Shown here: positions 9,870 through 17,822 of the stretch, in pieces
How positions within the stretch are numbered: position 1 is the stretch's first letter
Layout of the letters: each line of letters opens with the position of its first letter
Assembly (NCBI GenBank): GCA_003167495.1
Contig: PMSX01000301.1
Coordinates: 1 to 53,964, forward strand
Source of the DNA: Bryobacterales bacterium
GTDB taxonomy: Bacteria; Acidobacteriota; Terriglobia; Bryobacterales; Bryobacteraceae
Direction of reading: 5' to 3'
Length of the DNA stretch: 53,964 nt
The notes under the pieces: generated by a model
What the model saw: the letters and a program-made list of their open reading frames with translations, nothing else
Told to the model about the DNA's origin: nothing
Database searches by the model: none
Program-made: the position numbers and the translations under genes

Positions 9870-11153
9870 ATGAAGAAACAACATGCGTGGCTGGCGTTTT
9901 GGGAGCATCTCAAGACGCCCGCGGGTGGCGAGATTCGCCGCCACGGCCTAGTCGGCGGAACAGTTGCCGCTCTACTCTTATTTTTTGAAACTTTTCATCC
10001 CCATCCAGTGGAGACTGCGGAGAGTTTCTTGCTGCTGGCCCTCCTCTTGGTGGTGGTGTTTGTTGTGGGATTCGGCGTGATCATTTCCGTCGAGTATTTC
10101 ATTCAACGCAGGAATCCGATCCGGCTTGATGAAGCCGGGGTTGTCGACGGTGTCTGGGTCTATGGCTTTCGCGATGTCAACGGCGAAGACCGGCGATTCA
10201 ATAAAGGATCGGTGGTCCGGATTACGAGTTCAGGTCTGGGTTTCAAGGTGGAAGGTCACGCGTACCGGTTGCCAGACTTGGAAGACGCCAAGATGCTGGA
10301 ACGCAACGGGCGGCTAGGGTTCTTCAAAGGGGACGGATTGTCCAGAGGCAATACCGTCCATTTTCATTACGAGAGTCGTGAAGACGATCAAGAGGGTTCC
10401 GGTGTGGGTAGCTACATCTTCGCGAAAGGTTTTGCCCACGAATCGGAGCAACTTCTCACGGGAGAGTTTACAGGGGGCCGCGAAGTGCGGGGCCATAAGG
10501 TCTCAGAAAGTGTTGCGGAGGAGTTTGATGGGCCGAAGGAGCGGGAGGCGCTGGTCGCATGTCTCCGGGAGCTGAACAGCATGCCGGACGAAGTCAAGAT
10601 TGGTTTCCCACGAGCCGGAGTTGTCGACGGCTGGTGGGTTAACGCGGTCTATGAAGAGCGTGGATTAGGCTGGGAACCAGTGAAAGGCTCAATCATGAAA
10701 TTCGAAACGGTGAAAGCGTCCGGACGCTTCACGGTAGTGGGAGATACCTACGAGGCGGAGGAGCTAGGGAACGCTCGCGATGCCGCGGACGTGCAGCCAA
10801 ATTACTATTTTGACGGGCATGGGAGGCGCATGGAGGAAGGGAGCGCCGAAGGGTTCTATTACGAGTACTATGGGAGAGAAGGAGAGCCGGCGCGTGGCGT
10901 CGGATATTACCAGTTCCATAGAAGCGTGGAAGAATTGCCCACCTTCGAGGGCTCCTTTTTATGTACGCCGCCTGGCGAACCGCACTGTATCGTTTACGGC
11001 GTCAAAATTGCGGATGATTTAGACCTGCAGGAAAGGCGGCGCAAACTATATGAACATCTCAACACTTGTCAAGTCAACATTCCGTCAGCCATCGTAGCGG
11101 CAAACAGGCTGCAAATCTTGCCCGAGCAGGCAAGCTCGACGGCTAGCGGTTGA
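9870..11153 (+). CDS. Membrane-anchored protein with a duplicated soluble domain
   Basis: A 427-residue hypothetical protein. Two N-terminal hydrophobic segments (about 27-40 and 52-78, e.g. LLALLLVVVFVVGFGVIISV) precede a soluble part containing two related copies of one domain. Copy 1 starts near residue 89 (AGVVDGVWVYGF, then FNKGSVVRI, GNTVHFHYESRE, GVGSYIFAKG, LLTGEFTG). Copy 2 starts near residue 250 (AGVVDGWWVNAV, then VKGSIMKFE, GFYYEYYGRE, GVGYYQFHRS, TFEGSFLC). The copies share order and spacing, so this is an internal tandem duplication of about 160 residues. Their function is unknown; the strand-rich pattern suggests a barrel or sandwich fold. It converges with the polyprenyl synthase gene, leaving only 7 nt between them. 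Confidence 0.75.
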   Translation: MKKQHAWLAFWEHLKTPAGGEIRRHGLVGGTVAALLLFFETFHPHPVETAESFLLLALLLVVVFVVGFGVIISVEYFIQRRNPIRLDEAGVVDGVWVYGFRDVNGEDRRFNKGSVVRITSSGLGFKVEGHAYRLPDLEDAKMLERNGRLGFFKGDGLSRGNTVHFHYESREDDQEGSGVGSYIFAKGFAHESEQLLTGEFTGGREVRGHKVSESVAEEFDGPKEREALVACLRELNSMPDEVKIGFPRAGVVDGWWVNAVYEERGLGWEPVKGSIMKFETVKASGRFTVVGDTYEAEELGNARDAADVQPNYYFDGHGRRMEEGSAEGFYYEYYGREGEPARGVGYYQFHRSVEELPTFEGSFLCTPPGEPHCIVYGVKIADDLDLQERRRKLYEHLNTCQVNIPSAIVAANRLQILPEQASSTASG

Positions 11154-11160
11154 GCATATC

Positions 11161-12159
11161 TCACGCTTGCCGTTCGGTAACCAGATCGACAATGTCTCGC
11201 AGCGCTCGCTGGGCGGGGCCGTCGGGAAAACTTGCGATCAATGAGTGGGCTTTATCAGTGAAGGCGCGGGCACGTTCGTAAGCGCGATGAATTGATTTGT
11301 GAGATTCCAACATCTTAAGCACTTGCATGAACGGAACGTTCTCATAGCTGCCGTCAGTCAGAATGGTCTCCACCGTTTGGCGTTCGACGGGTGAAGCTTT
11401 TTCGAGTGTGTAGATCATGGGCAGAGTGACCTTGCCCTCGCGAAGATCGTTGCCGGAGGGTTTGCCGAGGATCTTTTCTGTCGATGTGAAGTCTAGAATG
11501 TCGTCGACCAATTGGAAGGCCATGCCGAGGTTCCAGGCAAAATCGGCCAACTGATTTTCGTTTGCTTCGCTGGCTCCCGCCGCGATCGCACCAAGCCGCG
11601 CACACGCGGAAAACAAACTAGCGGTTTTGCGGTCGACTAGTTCCATATAGTCGGCCTCGGTGATGTCGATCTTTTGCAGACGCTCCAGTTGAAGGAGTTC
11701 GCCTTCCACCATCATTTGCGTGAGAGAGATCAACACATCGAGCAGGTGGAAGTTGCGTTCGCGCAAGGCAACCTGGAAGGCTTGCATGTAGAGCCAGTCG
11801 CCGGCGAGGACTGCCATGTGATTGCCCCAGATGACATTGGTGGATGGGCGTCCGCGCCGCTTGCTGGCCAAGTCGATAACGTCGTCATGAACGAGAGTCG
11901 CGGTGTGAATCATCTCGACCACCGCAGCTAAGCGGCGGGCGCAGGGGTTGGGTGGGGCAAAGAGGCGCGTGCAGAGCAGCAACAAGGCCGGACGCAGCCG
12001 CTTGCCACCGCCGGCTTGCAGATATTGGTTGATGGTGGTGATGGCTTCGACGGAGGCTACCGATTCGACACTAATTTCCCGCTCGACTTCTTGCAAATCT
12101 GCCTGCACTAATTCGAAGGCATCGTGGGCTGAAATATTTTGCCGAATCTTAGAGAACAT
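11161..12159 (-). CDS. Polyprenyl diphosphate synthase (long-chain)
   Basis: A 332-residue trans-prenyltransferase of the IspB/HepT type that builds the side chain of menaquinone/ubiquinone or related lipids. The first Asp-rich motif is HDDVID (Asp92, 93, 96), followed by KRRGRPS. The second is VDDILDF (about 219-223). The GGGKRLRPALLLL substrate-binding stretch is near residue 50. Small residues ahead of the first Asp motif (TATLVHDD) fit a long-chain product, but chain length cannot be decided by eye. The ATG at 12159 (MFSKIRQNI) is 4 nt from the tatD stop and gives the normal family length. It is the last gene of the larC-metG-tatD operon. Confidence 0.9.
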   Translation of the reverse strand: MFSKIRQNISAHDAFELVQADLQEVEREISVESVASVEAITTINQYLQAGGGKRLRPALLLLCTRLFAPPNPCARRLAAVVEMIHTATLVHDDVIDLASKRRGRPSTNVIWGNHMAVLAGDWLYMQAFQVALRERNFHLLDVLISLTQMMVEGELLQLERLQKIDITEADYMELVDRKTASLFSACARLGAIAAGASEANENQLADFAWNLGMAFQLVDDILDFTSTEKILGKPSGNDLREGKVTLPMIYTLEKASPVERQTVETILTDGSYENVPFMQVLKMLESHKSIHRAYERARAFTDKAHSLIASFPDGPAQRALRDIVDLVTERQA

Positions 12160-12163
12160 AGCG

Positions 12164-12964
12164 TTAGCCGATAGAACACCCAGTGTAGCTGGTGAGAGCA
12201 AATAGCCTTTCAAAATTGGCGGTAGTGGCGGCTGCCAGCTTTTCGAGATCCTGTTCAAGGGCTTGGGCAAGAGCGCGGGCTGTGTGCAATACAAATGCAG
12301 GTTCATTGCGTTTGCCGCGATGCGGTACGGGCGCTAAATAAGGTGAGTCGGTTTCAAGCAGCAGACGATCGGGGGGAACGAGGCGCGCAGCTTCGCGAAC
12401 CTCGGCGGCTTTTGGATAGGTGGTAACACCACCGAAAGCGAGGTAGAAACCCATATCGAGACATTCGCGGGCTTGCGCGGGATCGCCGGTGAAACAGTGC
12501 ATGATGCCCGGGGTTCCCTTGGACGCCCAGTGAGCACGAAGAACCGCAAGCGTGTCAGCCCAAGCGTCGCGCGTGTGAATGACTACGGGCATGCGTGCTG
12601 CGGCAGCAATCTCGAGTTGCTGAATGAACACCGGCATCTGCACTTCTTTCGGCACACCCCAGTGATAATCCAAACCAATCTCGCCGATCGCTTTGACCTT
12701 TGGATGCTTCAACAGACCTTCCAGATCCTCGAAAGTGCGGTCTTTGAGTTTGAGCGCATCGTTAGGATGCACGCCCACCGTCGCGTAGACAAAATCATGC
12801 TCCTCGGCTTGGCGAATGGCAACGGCAAGATCGGGCGGACCATCGCCCGTGCCGATAGACAGAACATATTTCAGGCCGGCTTCACGCGCACGCTGAATGA
12901 CGGCCGCACGATCGGCGTTGAACTGCGCATCGTCGAGATGGCAGTGGGAGTCGACGAATTGCAC
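12164..12964 (-). CDS. tatD: TatD family metal-dependent hydrolase/DNase
   Basis: A 266-residue TIM-barrel amidohydrolase-type nuclease (TatD/YcfH group). All expected metal ligands are visible: DSHCHLD (His7, His9), Glu in AIGEIGLDYH, His in VVIHTRDA, His in IMHCFTGD, and Asp in LLETDSPYLAP. Family members are 3'-5' exonucleases acting in DNA repair or RNA quality control; YcfH-type proteins sit next to metG in many bacteria. The start codon directly abuts the metG stop with zero gap, which shows tight co-transcription. Confidence 0.93.
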   Translation of the reverse strand: MQFVDSHCHLDDAQFNADRAAVIQRAREAGLKYVLSIGTGDGPPDLAVAIRQAEEHDFVYATVGVHPNDALKLKDRTFEDLEGLLKHPKVKAIGEIGLDYHWGVPKEVQMPVFIQQLEIAAAARMPVVIHTRDAWADTLAVLRAHWASKGTPGIMHCFTGDPAQARECLDMGFYLAFGGVTTYPKAAEVREAARLVPPDRLLLETDSPYLAPVPHRGKRNEPAFVLHTARALAQALEQDLEKLAAATTANFERLFALTSYTGCSIG

Positions 12965-14908
12965 TTACTTTAGCCTTGCGCCGACGGGCACACTTTCTAA
13001 GAAAGATGCGAGTACAGGTGTGCCGCCGTCGAGGCTGGCCGCGACGATCATGCCTTGGGATGTGAGGCCGCGCAACTTGCGCGGTTCGAGATTGGCCACG
13101 ATTACCACTTTGCGGCCGATGAGTTGTTCGGGCTGATAGGCGAGTGCGATACCCGCGACGATGGTGCGCGGTTCGGCCTCACCGATGTCGACTTTGAGAT
13201 GGAGGAGCTTGTCGGCGCCTTTTACTTTTTCGGCCGATTTGACTTCGCCGACACGGAGGTCGACTTTGCTGAAATCGTCAATGGTGATTATGGGCGCGAG
13301 TGGTGCAGTGGGTACGGAGGGTTCGGGTTTCGGTGCGTGGCCGAGCAAGGCAGCTTGGCGGGCCTTCTCGACTTCTTCGAGGTCCTGCATTTTTTGTACA
13401 GTGGCTTGCGTGTCGAGGCGCGGGAAGACGCCGGCGATCTCACCGATTTTTGCGGGCAGCTTTGCGCCGTTCCATTGGAACTCTTCAATGGAATGTGTGG
13501 CCACTTGATCTGAGTAGCCCAGTTGCTCCCAAATACGCTGGGCCGAATGCGGCAAAACTGGGGACACAAGACCGCTGATGATGCGCAGGCTTTCGAGGGA
13601 GGTAAAGAGGATGCGGTCGAGATTTTGCTGCGCTTCCAGGCTTTGGTCTTTCGCCAACTTCCATGGTGCAACTTGAACGATGAGCTTATCGATTTTGGTG
13701 ATGAGTGTCCAGACGCGTTCGAGCGCTTTCGAAAAATCGAAGGCTTCGTAATGTGCGACCACTTCTTTGTAGGTGGCGCTGATTTCGGCGGATAGTTCGT
13801 TATCCGCGAAGCTTGGTGGAGTGGCGCCTTCGCGATACTGCTGAAGCATGCTCAGTGAACGGCTGGCGAGATTGCCGAGACCGTTGGCGAGATCGGAATT
13901 GTAGCGGCCAACCAGCGCGTCGAAGCTGAAGCTGCCGTCTTGGCCGAAGACAATTTCGCGTAGGAGGAAATAGCGGAGGGCATCAACTCCCATGGTGTCG
14001 GCAATAGGAGCCGGTCGAACGATATTGCCGCGAGACTTGCTCATCTTGTCGTTTTCAAAGAGCAGCCAGCCGTGGGCGAAAACGTGTTTAGGCAACTCCC
14101 ACCCGGCGGCCATAAGGAACGCCGGCCAGAAGACAGTGTGGAAACGTAGAATCTCTTTGCCGATTAAGTGGAGGTCTGCGGGCCAGCGGTTTTCGCCATC
14201 GACAGCACTGACGTAGGTGGTGAGTGCGTCAAACCAAACGTAGAAGACGTGGGCGGGATCGGACTCTACCGGAATGCCCCACTTGATGCTGGTGCGAGTG
14301 ATGGAAAGATCGGTGAGACCTTGTTTGACGAAGGCCAGGATTTCGTTGCGGCGGATCTCGGGCAGCATGAAATCGGGGTGCTTTTCGTAGAACTCCAAGA
14401 GGCGATCGGTAAAGGCCGAGAGCTTGAAGAAGTAGTTTTCTTCGGTGAGTTCTTCGTAGGGCTTGCCGGTTTCGGGATCGATGTCGCCGGGTTTAGCATC
14501 GTTGACAAAAGCTTCACTCACAACTGCGTAGAGTCCGGTGTATGTGCCTTTGTAAATATAGCCGTTCTTCTTGCAAGCTTCAAACAACTCGTTGACGATT
14601 TTGCCGTGATTCTTGTTGGTGGTGCGCTGGAAGCGGTCCATTTGCAGGTCGAGCTTCTGCCAAGTTTCGCGGAACTCGGCCGAAATGAGATCGACAAACT
14701 CCTCGGGAGATTTGCCCTGCGCGTGGGCGGCGCGTTCTACTTTGGTGCCGTGCTCATCTGTGCCAGTGGTGAGCACTACGTCATAACCCTGCATACGCTT
14801 GAAACGCGCGATGGTTTCCGCCGCGATAGAGGTGTACGCATGCCCAATGTGGGGCGCCGCATTGACGTAATAGATGGGAGTTGTGAGGTAGTACTTGCCT
14901 TTACTCAT
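12965..14908 (-). CDS. metG: Methionyl-tRNA synthetase with C-terminal tRNA-binding domain
   Basis: A 647-residue class I synthetase that charges tRNA-Met. HIGH motif at residues 20-23 (AAPHIGHAYTS); KMSKS in NDKMSKSRGNIV. The connective peptide lacks the Cys knuckles of zinc-type MetRS, like the single-knuckle, zinc-free forms. The C-terminus (about residues 540-647) is an EMAP/Trbp111-like OB domain (DFSKVDLRVGEV, RTIVAGIA, NLEPRKLRGLTSQGM), used for tRNA binding and dimerisation. The ATG at 14908 (MSKGKYYLTTPIYY) is chosen because the upstream residues are only the antisense-quality overlap with larC. It overlaps the larC stop by 8 nt. Confidence 0.95.
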   Translation of the reverse strand: MSKGKYYLTTPIYYVNAAPHIGHAYTSIAAETIARFKRMQGYDVVLTTGTDEHGTKVERAAHAQGKSPEEFVDLISAEFRETWQKLDLQMDRFQRTTNKNHGKIVNELFEACKKNGYIYKGTYTGLYAVVSEAFVNDAKPGDIDPETGKPYEELTEENYFFKLSAFTDRLLEFYEKHPDFMLPEIRRNEILAFVKQGLTDLSITRTSIKWGIPVESDPAHVFYVWFDALTTYVSAVDGENRWPADLHLIGKEILRFHTVFWPAFLMAAGWELPKHVFAHGWLLFENDKMSKSRGNIVRPAPIADTMGVDALRYFLLREIVFGQDGSFSFDALVGRYNSDLANGLGNLASRSLSMLQQYREGATPPSFADNELSAEISATYKEVVAHYEAFDFSKALERVWTLITKIDKLIVQVAPWKLAKDQSLEAQQNLDRILFTSLESLRIISGLVSPVLPHSAQRIWEQLGYSDQVATHSIEEFQWNGAKLPAKIGEIAGVFPRLDTQATVQKMQDLEEVEKARQAALLGHAPKPEPSVPTAPLAPIITIDDFSKVDLRVGEVKSAEKVKGADKLLHLKVDIGEAEPRTIVAGIALAYQPEQLIGRKVVIVANLEPRKLRGLTSQGMIVAASLDGGTPVLASFLESVPVGARLK

Positions 14909-16067
14909 GTGATTTCCATTGGCGCGCGAAGATCTGGTTCGCTTCGCCGATGACTGTGCGCAGCGGCACGCCTTTTGCGGCGGCCGCCTGACGACAGTCG
15001 TCATATTCGGGAGAAAAACTCCCGTTCTCGTTGTACTTGATGCGCACTTTGCCGAAGGAGGTTTCGACTTCGGCGATTTGACGGGCAAGCACACGGCGTT
15101 CGGCTTGGGAGATACGCAGGCCGAGTGTACTGGTTTCGGCGAAAAGAACGGCCGCGAGTGACTCAGTCAGTTCGGGAGTGGCGATTACGGAGATCATAGT
15201 GGCCGGGCGGTTCTTTTTCATGTAGACGGGAGTGAGTGTGACGTCGAGCGCGCCGGCTGCTAGGAGGCGTTCCATGGCATAGGCGAGGACTTGCGGCGTG
15301 GAATCGTCAATGTTCGCTTCGATGATGGAGACGGAGGTTGCTTCGACGGCGTGCGAGCGATGGCCGATGAGGACACGCAGAACGTTGGCTTGGCCGGGAA
15401 AATCTTTGTCGCCCGCACCGAAGCCTTGCGCTTTGACTTGAATAGCGGGAAACGCGCCGAACGAGAGAGCGAGAGTGGTGAGGAGGGCGGCTCCGGTGGG
15501 AGTGGTTAATTCCGTTTGCGGCCCGGCACTGTAGATCGGGCGGCCGTTCAGGAGCAGCGCGGTGGCAGGCGCGGGAACAGGGAGCGTGCCGTGCTCGGTT
15601 TCGACAGTGCCGCCGCCGACATTGATGCGCGAACAATGGACTTCGGAAATGTTTAGAGACTCGAGCGCGACGCAGGCGCCCACGATGTCGCAAATGGAAT
15701 CGACAGCGCCAACTTCGTGGAAGTGGACCTTTTCCATGGGCACATCATGCACTTTGGCTTCGGCTTCGGCGAGCCGCTGAAAGACCGCCAGGGCGTTGGT
15801 TTTGGCTTTGGCGGGCAGTTCGCCGGCCTGGATGATTTTTTCGATGTGCGGAAGGTGGCGGTGCTTTTTTTGCTCGGTGAAATCAACGCAGAACTTGGAG
15901 GCGGCGATACCCTTTCGCTTGGTTTTGAAGAGGCGAAAGGTGGCGTCGAGTTGAAGGCTTTTGAGGGCGGATTCGAGCGTGGGCCAATCGGCGCCGGCGT
16001 CGAGAAGGGCGCCGACGGTCATGTCACCGCTGATACCGGAGAAAACGTCGAAGTAGCAGAGGGTCAT
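14901..16067 (-). CDS. larC: Nickel-pincer cofactor biosynthesis protein LarC
   Basis: A 388-residue nickel insertase that completes the nickel-pincer nucleotide cofactor in the LarB-LarE-LarC pathway. Recognised by the start LCYFDVFSGISGDMTVGALL and the blocks KVHFHEVGAVDSICDIVG, INVGGGTVETEHGTLPVPAP, TELTTPTGAALL and IEANIDDSTPQVLAY. Known LarC of Lactobacillus plantarum is made as two frames joined by programmed frameshifting; here it is one uninterrupted frame. The start at 16067 (MTLCYFDVF) matches the family. No larA, larB or larE is in this window, so it is an orphan of its pathway, placed first in an operon with metG and tatD. Confidence 0.92.
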   Translation of the reverse strand: MTLCYFDVFSGISGDMTVGALLDAGADWPTLESALKSLQLDATFRLFKTKRKGIAASKFCVDFTEQKKHRHLPHIEKIIQAGELPAKAKTNALAVFQRLAEAEAKVHDVPMEKVHFHEVGAVDSICDIVGACVALESLNISEVHCSRINVGGGTVETEHGTLPVPAPATALLLNGRPIYSAGPQTELTTPTGAALLTTLALSFGAFPAIQVKAQGFGAGDKDFPGQANVLRVLIGHRSHAVEATSVSIIEANIDDSTPQVLAYAMERLLAAGALDVTLTPVYMKKNRPATMISVIATPELTESLAAVLFAETSTLGLRISQAERRVLARQIAEVETSFGKVRIKYNENGSFSPEYDDCRQAAAAKGVPLRTVIGEANQIFARQWKSHE

Positions 16068-16164
16068 GGAAGTACTAGTGTAGCGAGGGGTGGGGCGGCA
16101 GGATGGCGACGGGCCTTCGAAGCCAGGCGGAAGAGGGTGTCGAGTGGAGCGGATTTTGCGGAAC

Positions 16165-16385
16165 GAAGCCAAATTTGCGGACGCGAGTGTTGCGGGGAAG
16201 AGTAAAAGGCGAAGAAAAGACGTTTTTTGCGAAACGGATTTTTGGGTGGGCGAGTTGATTTTGAAAATTCAAAGTCAGCGATACCAAGCCAAATTTTGAC
16301 GGCAAAAGGCGAAGAAAAAGCGTTTTTTGCGAAACGGATTTTGGGATTGCGCGGGCTGGATTTGAAAATTCGAAGCCAAGTTTGG
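16165..16385. repeat. Degenerate tandem repeat, about 2.2 units
   Basis: Three starts of a related unit occur: GAAGCCAAATTTG at 16165, CAAGCCAAATTTTG at 16285 and GAAGCCAAGTTTGG at 16372. Units 1 and 2 share a long core, AAAAGGCGAAGAAAA then GCGTTTTTTGCGAAACGG and ATTTTGGG (about 16204-16246 and 16304-16345), followed by TTTGAAAATTC. The core contains a small stem CGTTT/AAACG. It lies upstream of larC in a 578-nt stretch (16068-16645) with no credible gene. A minus-strand frame runs through the repeats but its peptide is only the repeat read as codons. Confidence 0.65.
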
Positions 16386-16559
16386 ATAATGTTGGCGCGA
16401 CTGTCGAGGGTGAGGTTAGTACGAGGAGTGAGCATGGGAATTCTCATTTTCGGTCTGAGGTTGGCAGGAGGGTGTGCGGCCTAATTGGATTTCTGCGGGG
16501 AAGTTGTTGATTGTGTGGGAAATAGAGCGTCGCGAAAAACGTGACCCGGCAAACGGAGA

Positions 16560-16587
16560 CCTCCCAGAGAGTAATTCTCTGAGGAGG
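16560..16587. repeat. Long hairpin in the gap before the dead toxin-antitoxin pair
   Basis: Arms at 16560-16570 (CCTCCCAGAGA) and 16576-16587 pair over 11 bp with one bulged A at 16582 and a GTAAT loop. No T-run follows, so a classical terminator is doubtful. It may belong to a REP-like element or an mRNA structure. Confidence 0.45.
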
Positions 16588-16645
16588 GTGGATCTTTGGC
16601 GTTGCGCGAGCCCGTTCTAGCATATCCAGTCAGGTCACGCTTGTC

Positions 16646-16899
16646 ATGATGTCTTTCAGCGCGCGCTTCGACGGTGAGGTATTGTGCCCGAGCAGGCGGT
16701 GGATCTGCCGCGAGACCGAATTTTTGTGGTGCGGGTGGAGACTGCCGGAAGTGTGGAACCGACGGGGGAGGATACCTCAGGATCGGCACTACAGTGGCTG
16801 GTGGATAATACCGTTGATGATGAACTGCCGAGCGACCTTTCCGCACAGCATGATCACTACCTCTACGGGACACCTAAACGGGGTGACTCTGCGTCCTAG
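16646..16899 (+). pseudogene. Broken AF2212-like (DUF104) antitoxin gene
   Basis: The first part reads MSFSARFDGEVL in the frame of 16646. The rest reads PEQAVDLPRDRIFVVRVE through SALQWLVDNTVDD and ends SAQHDHYLYGTPKRGD in the frame of 16684. Together they make one small antitoxin of the DUF104-like type usually paired with a PIN toxin. A one-base deletion near 16683 (GTATT|GTG) breaks it. The C-terminal QHDHYLYGTPKR stretch is very well kept, so the damage is recent. It overlaps the toxin remnant by 17 nt, the usual arrangement in such pairs. Confidence 0.7.
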
Positions 16900-17070
16900 A
16901 TACTTCGCGGATACGGCATTCTGGATCGTGCTGTCACGCAGCCGCGACCAGTATCATCGGGAGGCGCTGGTGTGGCAAGACTATTTAACGAGGTCCGACG
17001 CCGCCATCGTTACTACCGAAGCGGTTTGCCGGGAGTAGCTGAATGCTATGTCGGGTGCCGCTACACGTGC
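16883..17070 (+). pseudogene. Truncated PIN-domain (VapC-like) toxin remnant
   Basis: Starting at GTG 16883, the frame reads PRYFADTAFWIVLSRSRDQY and then AIVTTEAV, the N-terminal half of a PIN-domain ribonuclease with its first catalytic Asp (FADT). A TAG at 17036-17038 interrupts it. Homology resumes briefly as LNAMSGAATR to about 17070 and then ends, so the second half with the remaining acidic residues is gone. Toxin and antitoxin are therefore both non-functional. Confidence 0.7.
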
Positions 17071-17118
17071 TGGCGGGGGTCCGCGCACCACACTGGTGCA
17101 CACTTGGTATTCTGAAAT

Positions 17119-17418
17119 TTGGCGACGAAGAGTAAGAAAACGAGGGCAAGATCGGTCCGGCAAAGTGTCACAATGCCCGCGAGGCTGGCGGCGGACGTGC
17201 GACGCGTGGCCAAGGAGCGGCGCGTTACGATGAGTCGGGCTTTGGTCGATTTGGCAGAACGCGGAGTTCGTGCGGAGGCGGAGGCGAAGCAGCAGTTGAA
17301 GGCCGCCTACCGGAACTTCGTGGAACAAGCGGAACCGGATGGGAAAAACGAGGCCGGGCGGGATCTGATTCGGGCAATCTTCGGAAAGGACTCTATTGCC
17401 GAAGATTCAGTTTTCTGA
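17119..17418 (+). CDS. Ribbon-helix-helix DNA-binding protein (antitoxin-like)
   Basis: A 99-residue basic protein with a MetJ/CopG-type fold: a basic N-terminus (ATKSKKTRARS), the strand RQSVTMPARL, helix AADVRRVAKERR, and helix SRALVDLAERGV. Such proteins are DNA-binding antitoxins or small repressors. The start is TTG at 17119, or the internal ATG at 17173 if the basic arm is not translated. Its 3' end overlaps the next small gene by 23 nt, so the two form a bicistronic unit of toxin-antitoxin style. It lies in the accessory patch just after the dead DUF104-like/PIN pair. Confidence 0.65.
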   Translation: MATKSKKTRARSVRQSVTMPARLAADVRRVAKERRVTMSRALVDLAERGVRAEAEAKQQLKAAYRNFVEQAEPDGKNEAGRDLIRAIFGKDSIAEDSVF

Positions 17419-17642
17419 TCTTCCGCGGGGAGTTTGGCATCACTTGCTGCAAAGAGTTGATGAATGGCGGATTTCAGTTAGTGATCTTCTGGCACTTCAA
17501 GATTGGGTGCGTACCGGCCCGGTGGCTCCGGAGGGCGATTGGTACAAAGACTTTGGCTCGTTTTGTCTTCTGTGGATCCGGGAGGTTTCCGAAAACGGTG
17601 CTTGAAAAAGGGATGAAGCCGTTTGGAGATCCGATCAAGTAG
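17396..17642 (+). pseudogene. Frameshifted small partner gene of the RHH protein
   Basis: From TTG 17396 (ribosome site AAGGA at 17386-17390) the frame reads MPKIQFSDLP and later GDWYKDFGSFCL. After about position 17569 the matching continuation, CGSGRFPKTVLEKGMKPFG, is in another frame and ends at TAG 17640-17642. Skipping the single base at 17570 restores one protein of about 80 residues. The continuous sense on both sides of the break shows a one-base insertion in a once intact gene, or a sequencing error. I recall similar small proteins following RHH genes in related genomes but cannot name a family or activity. Confidence 0.55.
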
Positions 17643-17676
17643 GTGAACCGCCGAACTCGTCACGCGTCAGTACACT

Positions 17677-17734
17677 ACCGGTCAGCCGGTGGTTTAAGAC
17701 GCTGGAATTAATTGAGTCGGAATTAATTGCGTCT
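17677..17734. repeat. REP-like palindromic element
   Basis: Two hairpins lie side by side. The first is ACCGG (17677-17681) with CCGGT (17686-17690). The second has outer arms AGACGC (17697-17702) and GCGTCT (17729-17734) and inner arms AATTAATT at 17706-17713 and 17721-17728, with a 3-base bulge and a 7-base loop. It is followed by GACCCCTTTT. This resembles repetitive extragenic palindromes associated with REP transposases, although no second copy is seen in this window. It fills most of the 17643-17822 gap. Confidence 0.6.
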
Positions 17735-17822
17735 GACCCCTTTTCCCCTGGGATTTGTATTTTTGCGGGGGGCGCTAACGTTGAAGCCGGCTGTTTCGTC
17801 TCACCCGAAGTAGGAGCCACAC

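Noticed and set aside
14168..14953. 261-residue plus-strand frame opposite metG
   Set aside because: Mirror of MetRS codons (Phe/Val/Gly/Glu-rich), typical of antisense frames in GC-rich genes.
16165..16385. Possible CRISPR array
   Set aside because: Only about two units of unequal length, no short regular repeats and spacers, and no cas genes nearby.
16064..16447. 127-residue minus-strand frame through the tandem repeats
   Set aside because: The peptide only reflects the DNA repeats and has no start context or known homologue.
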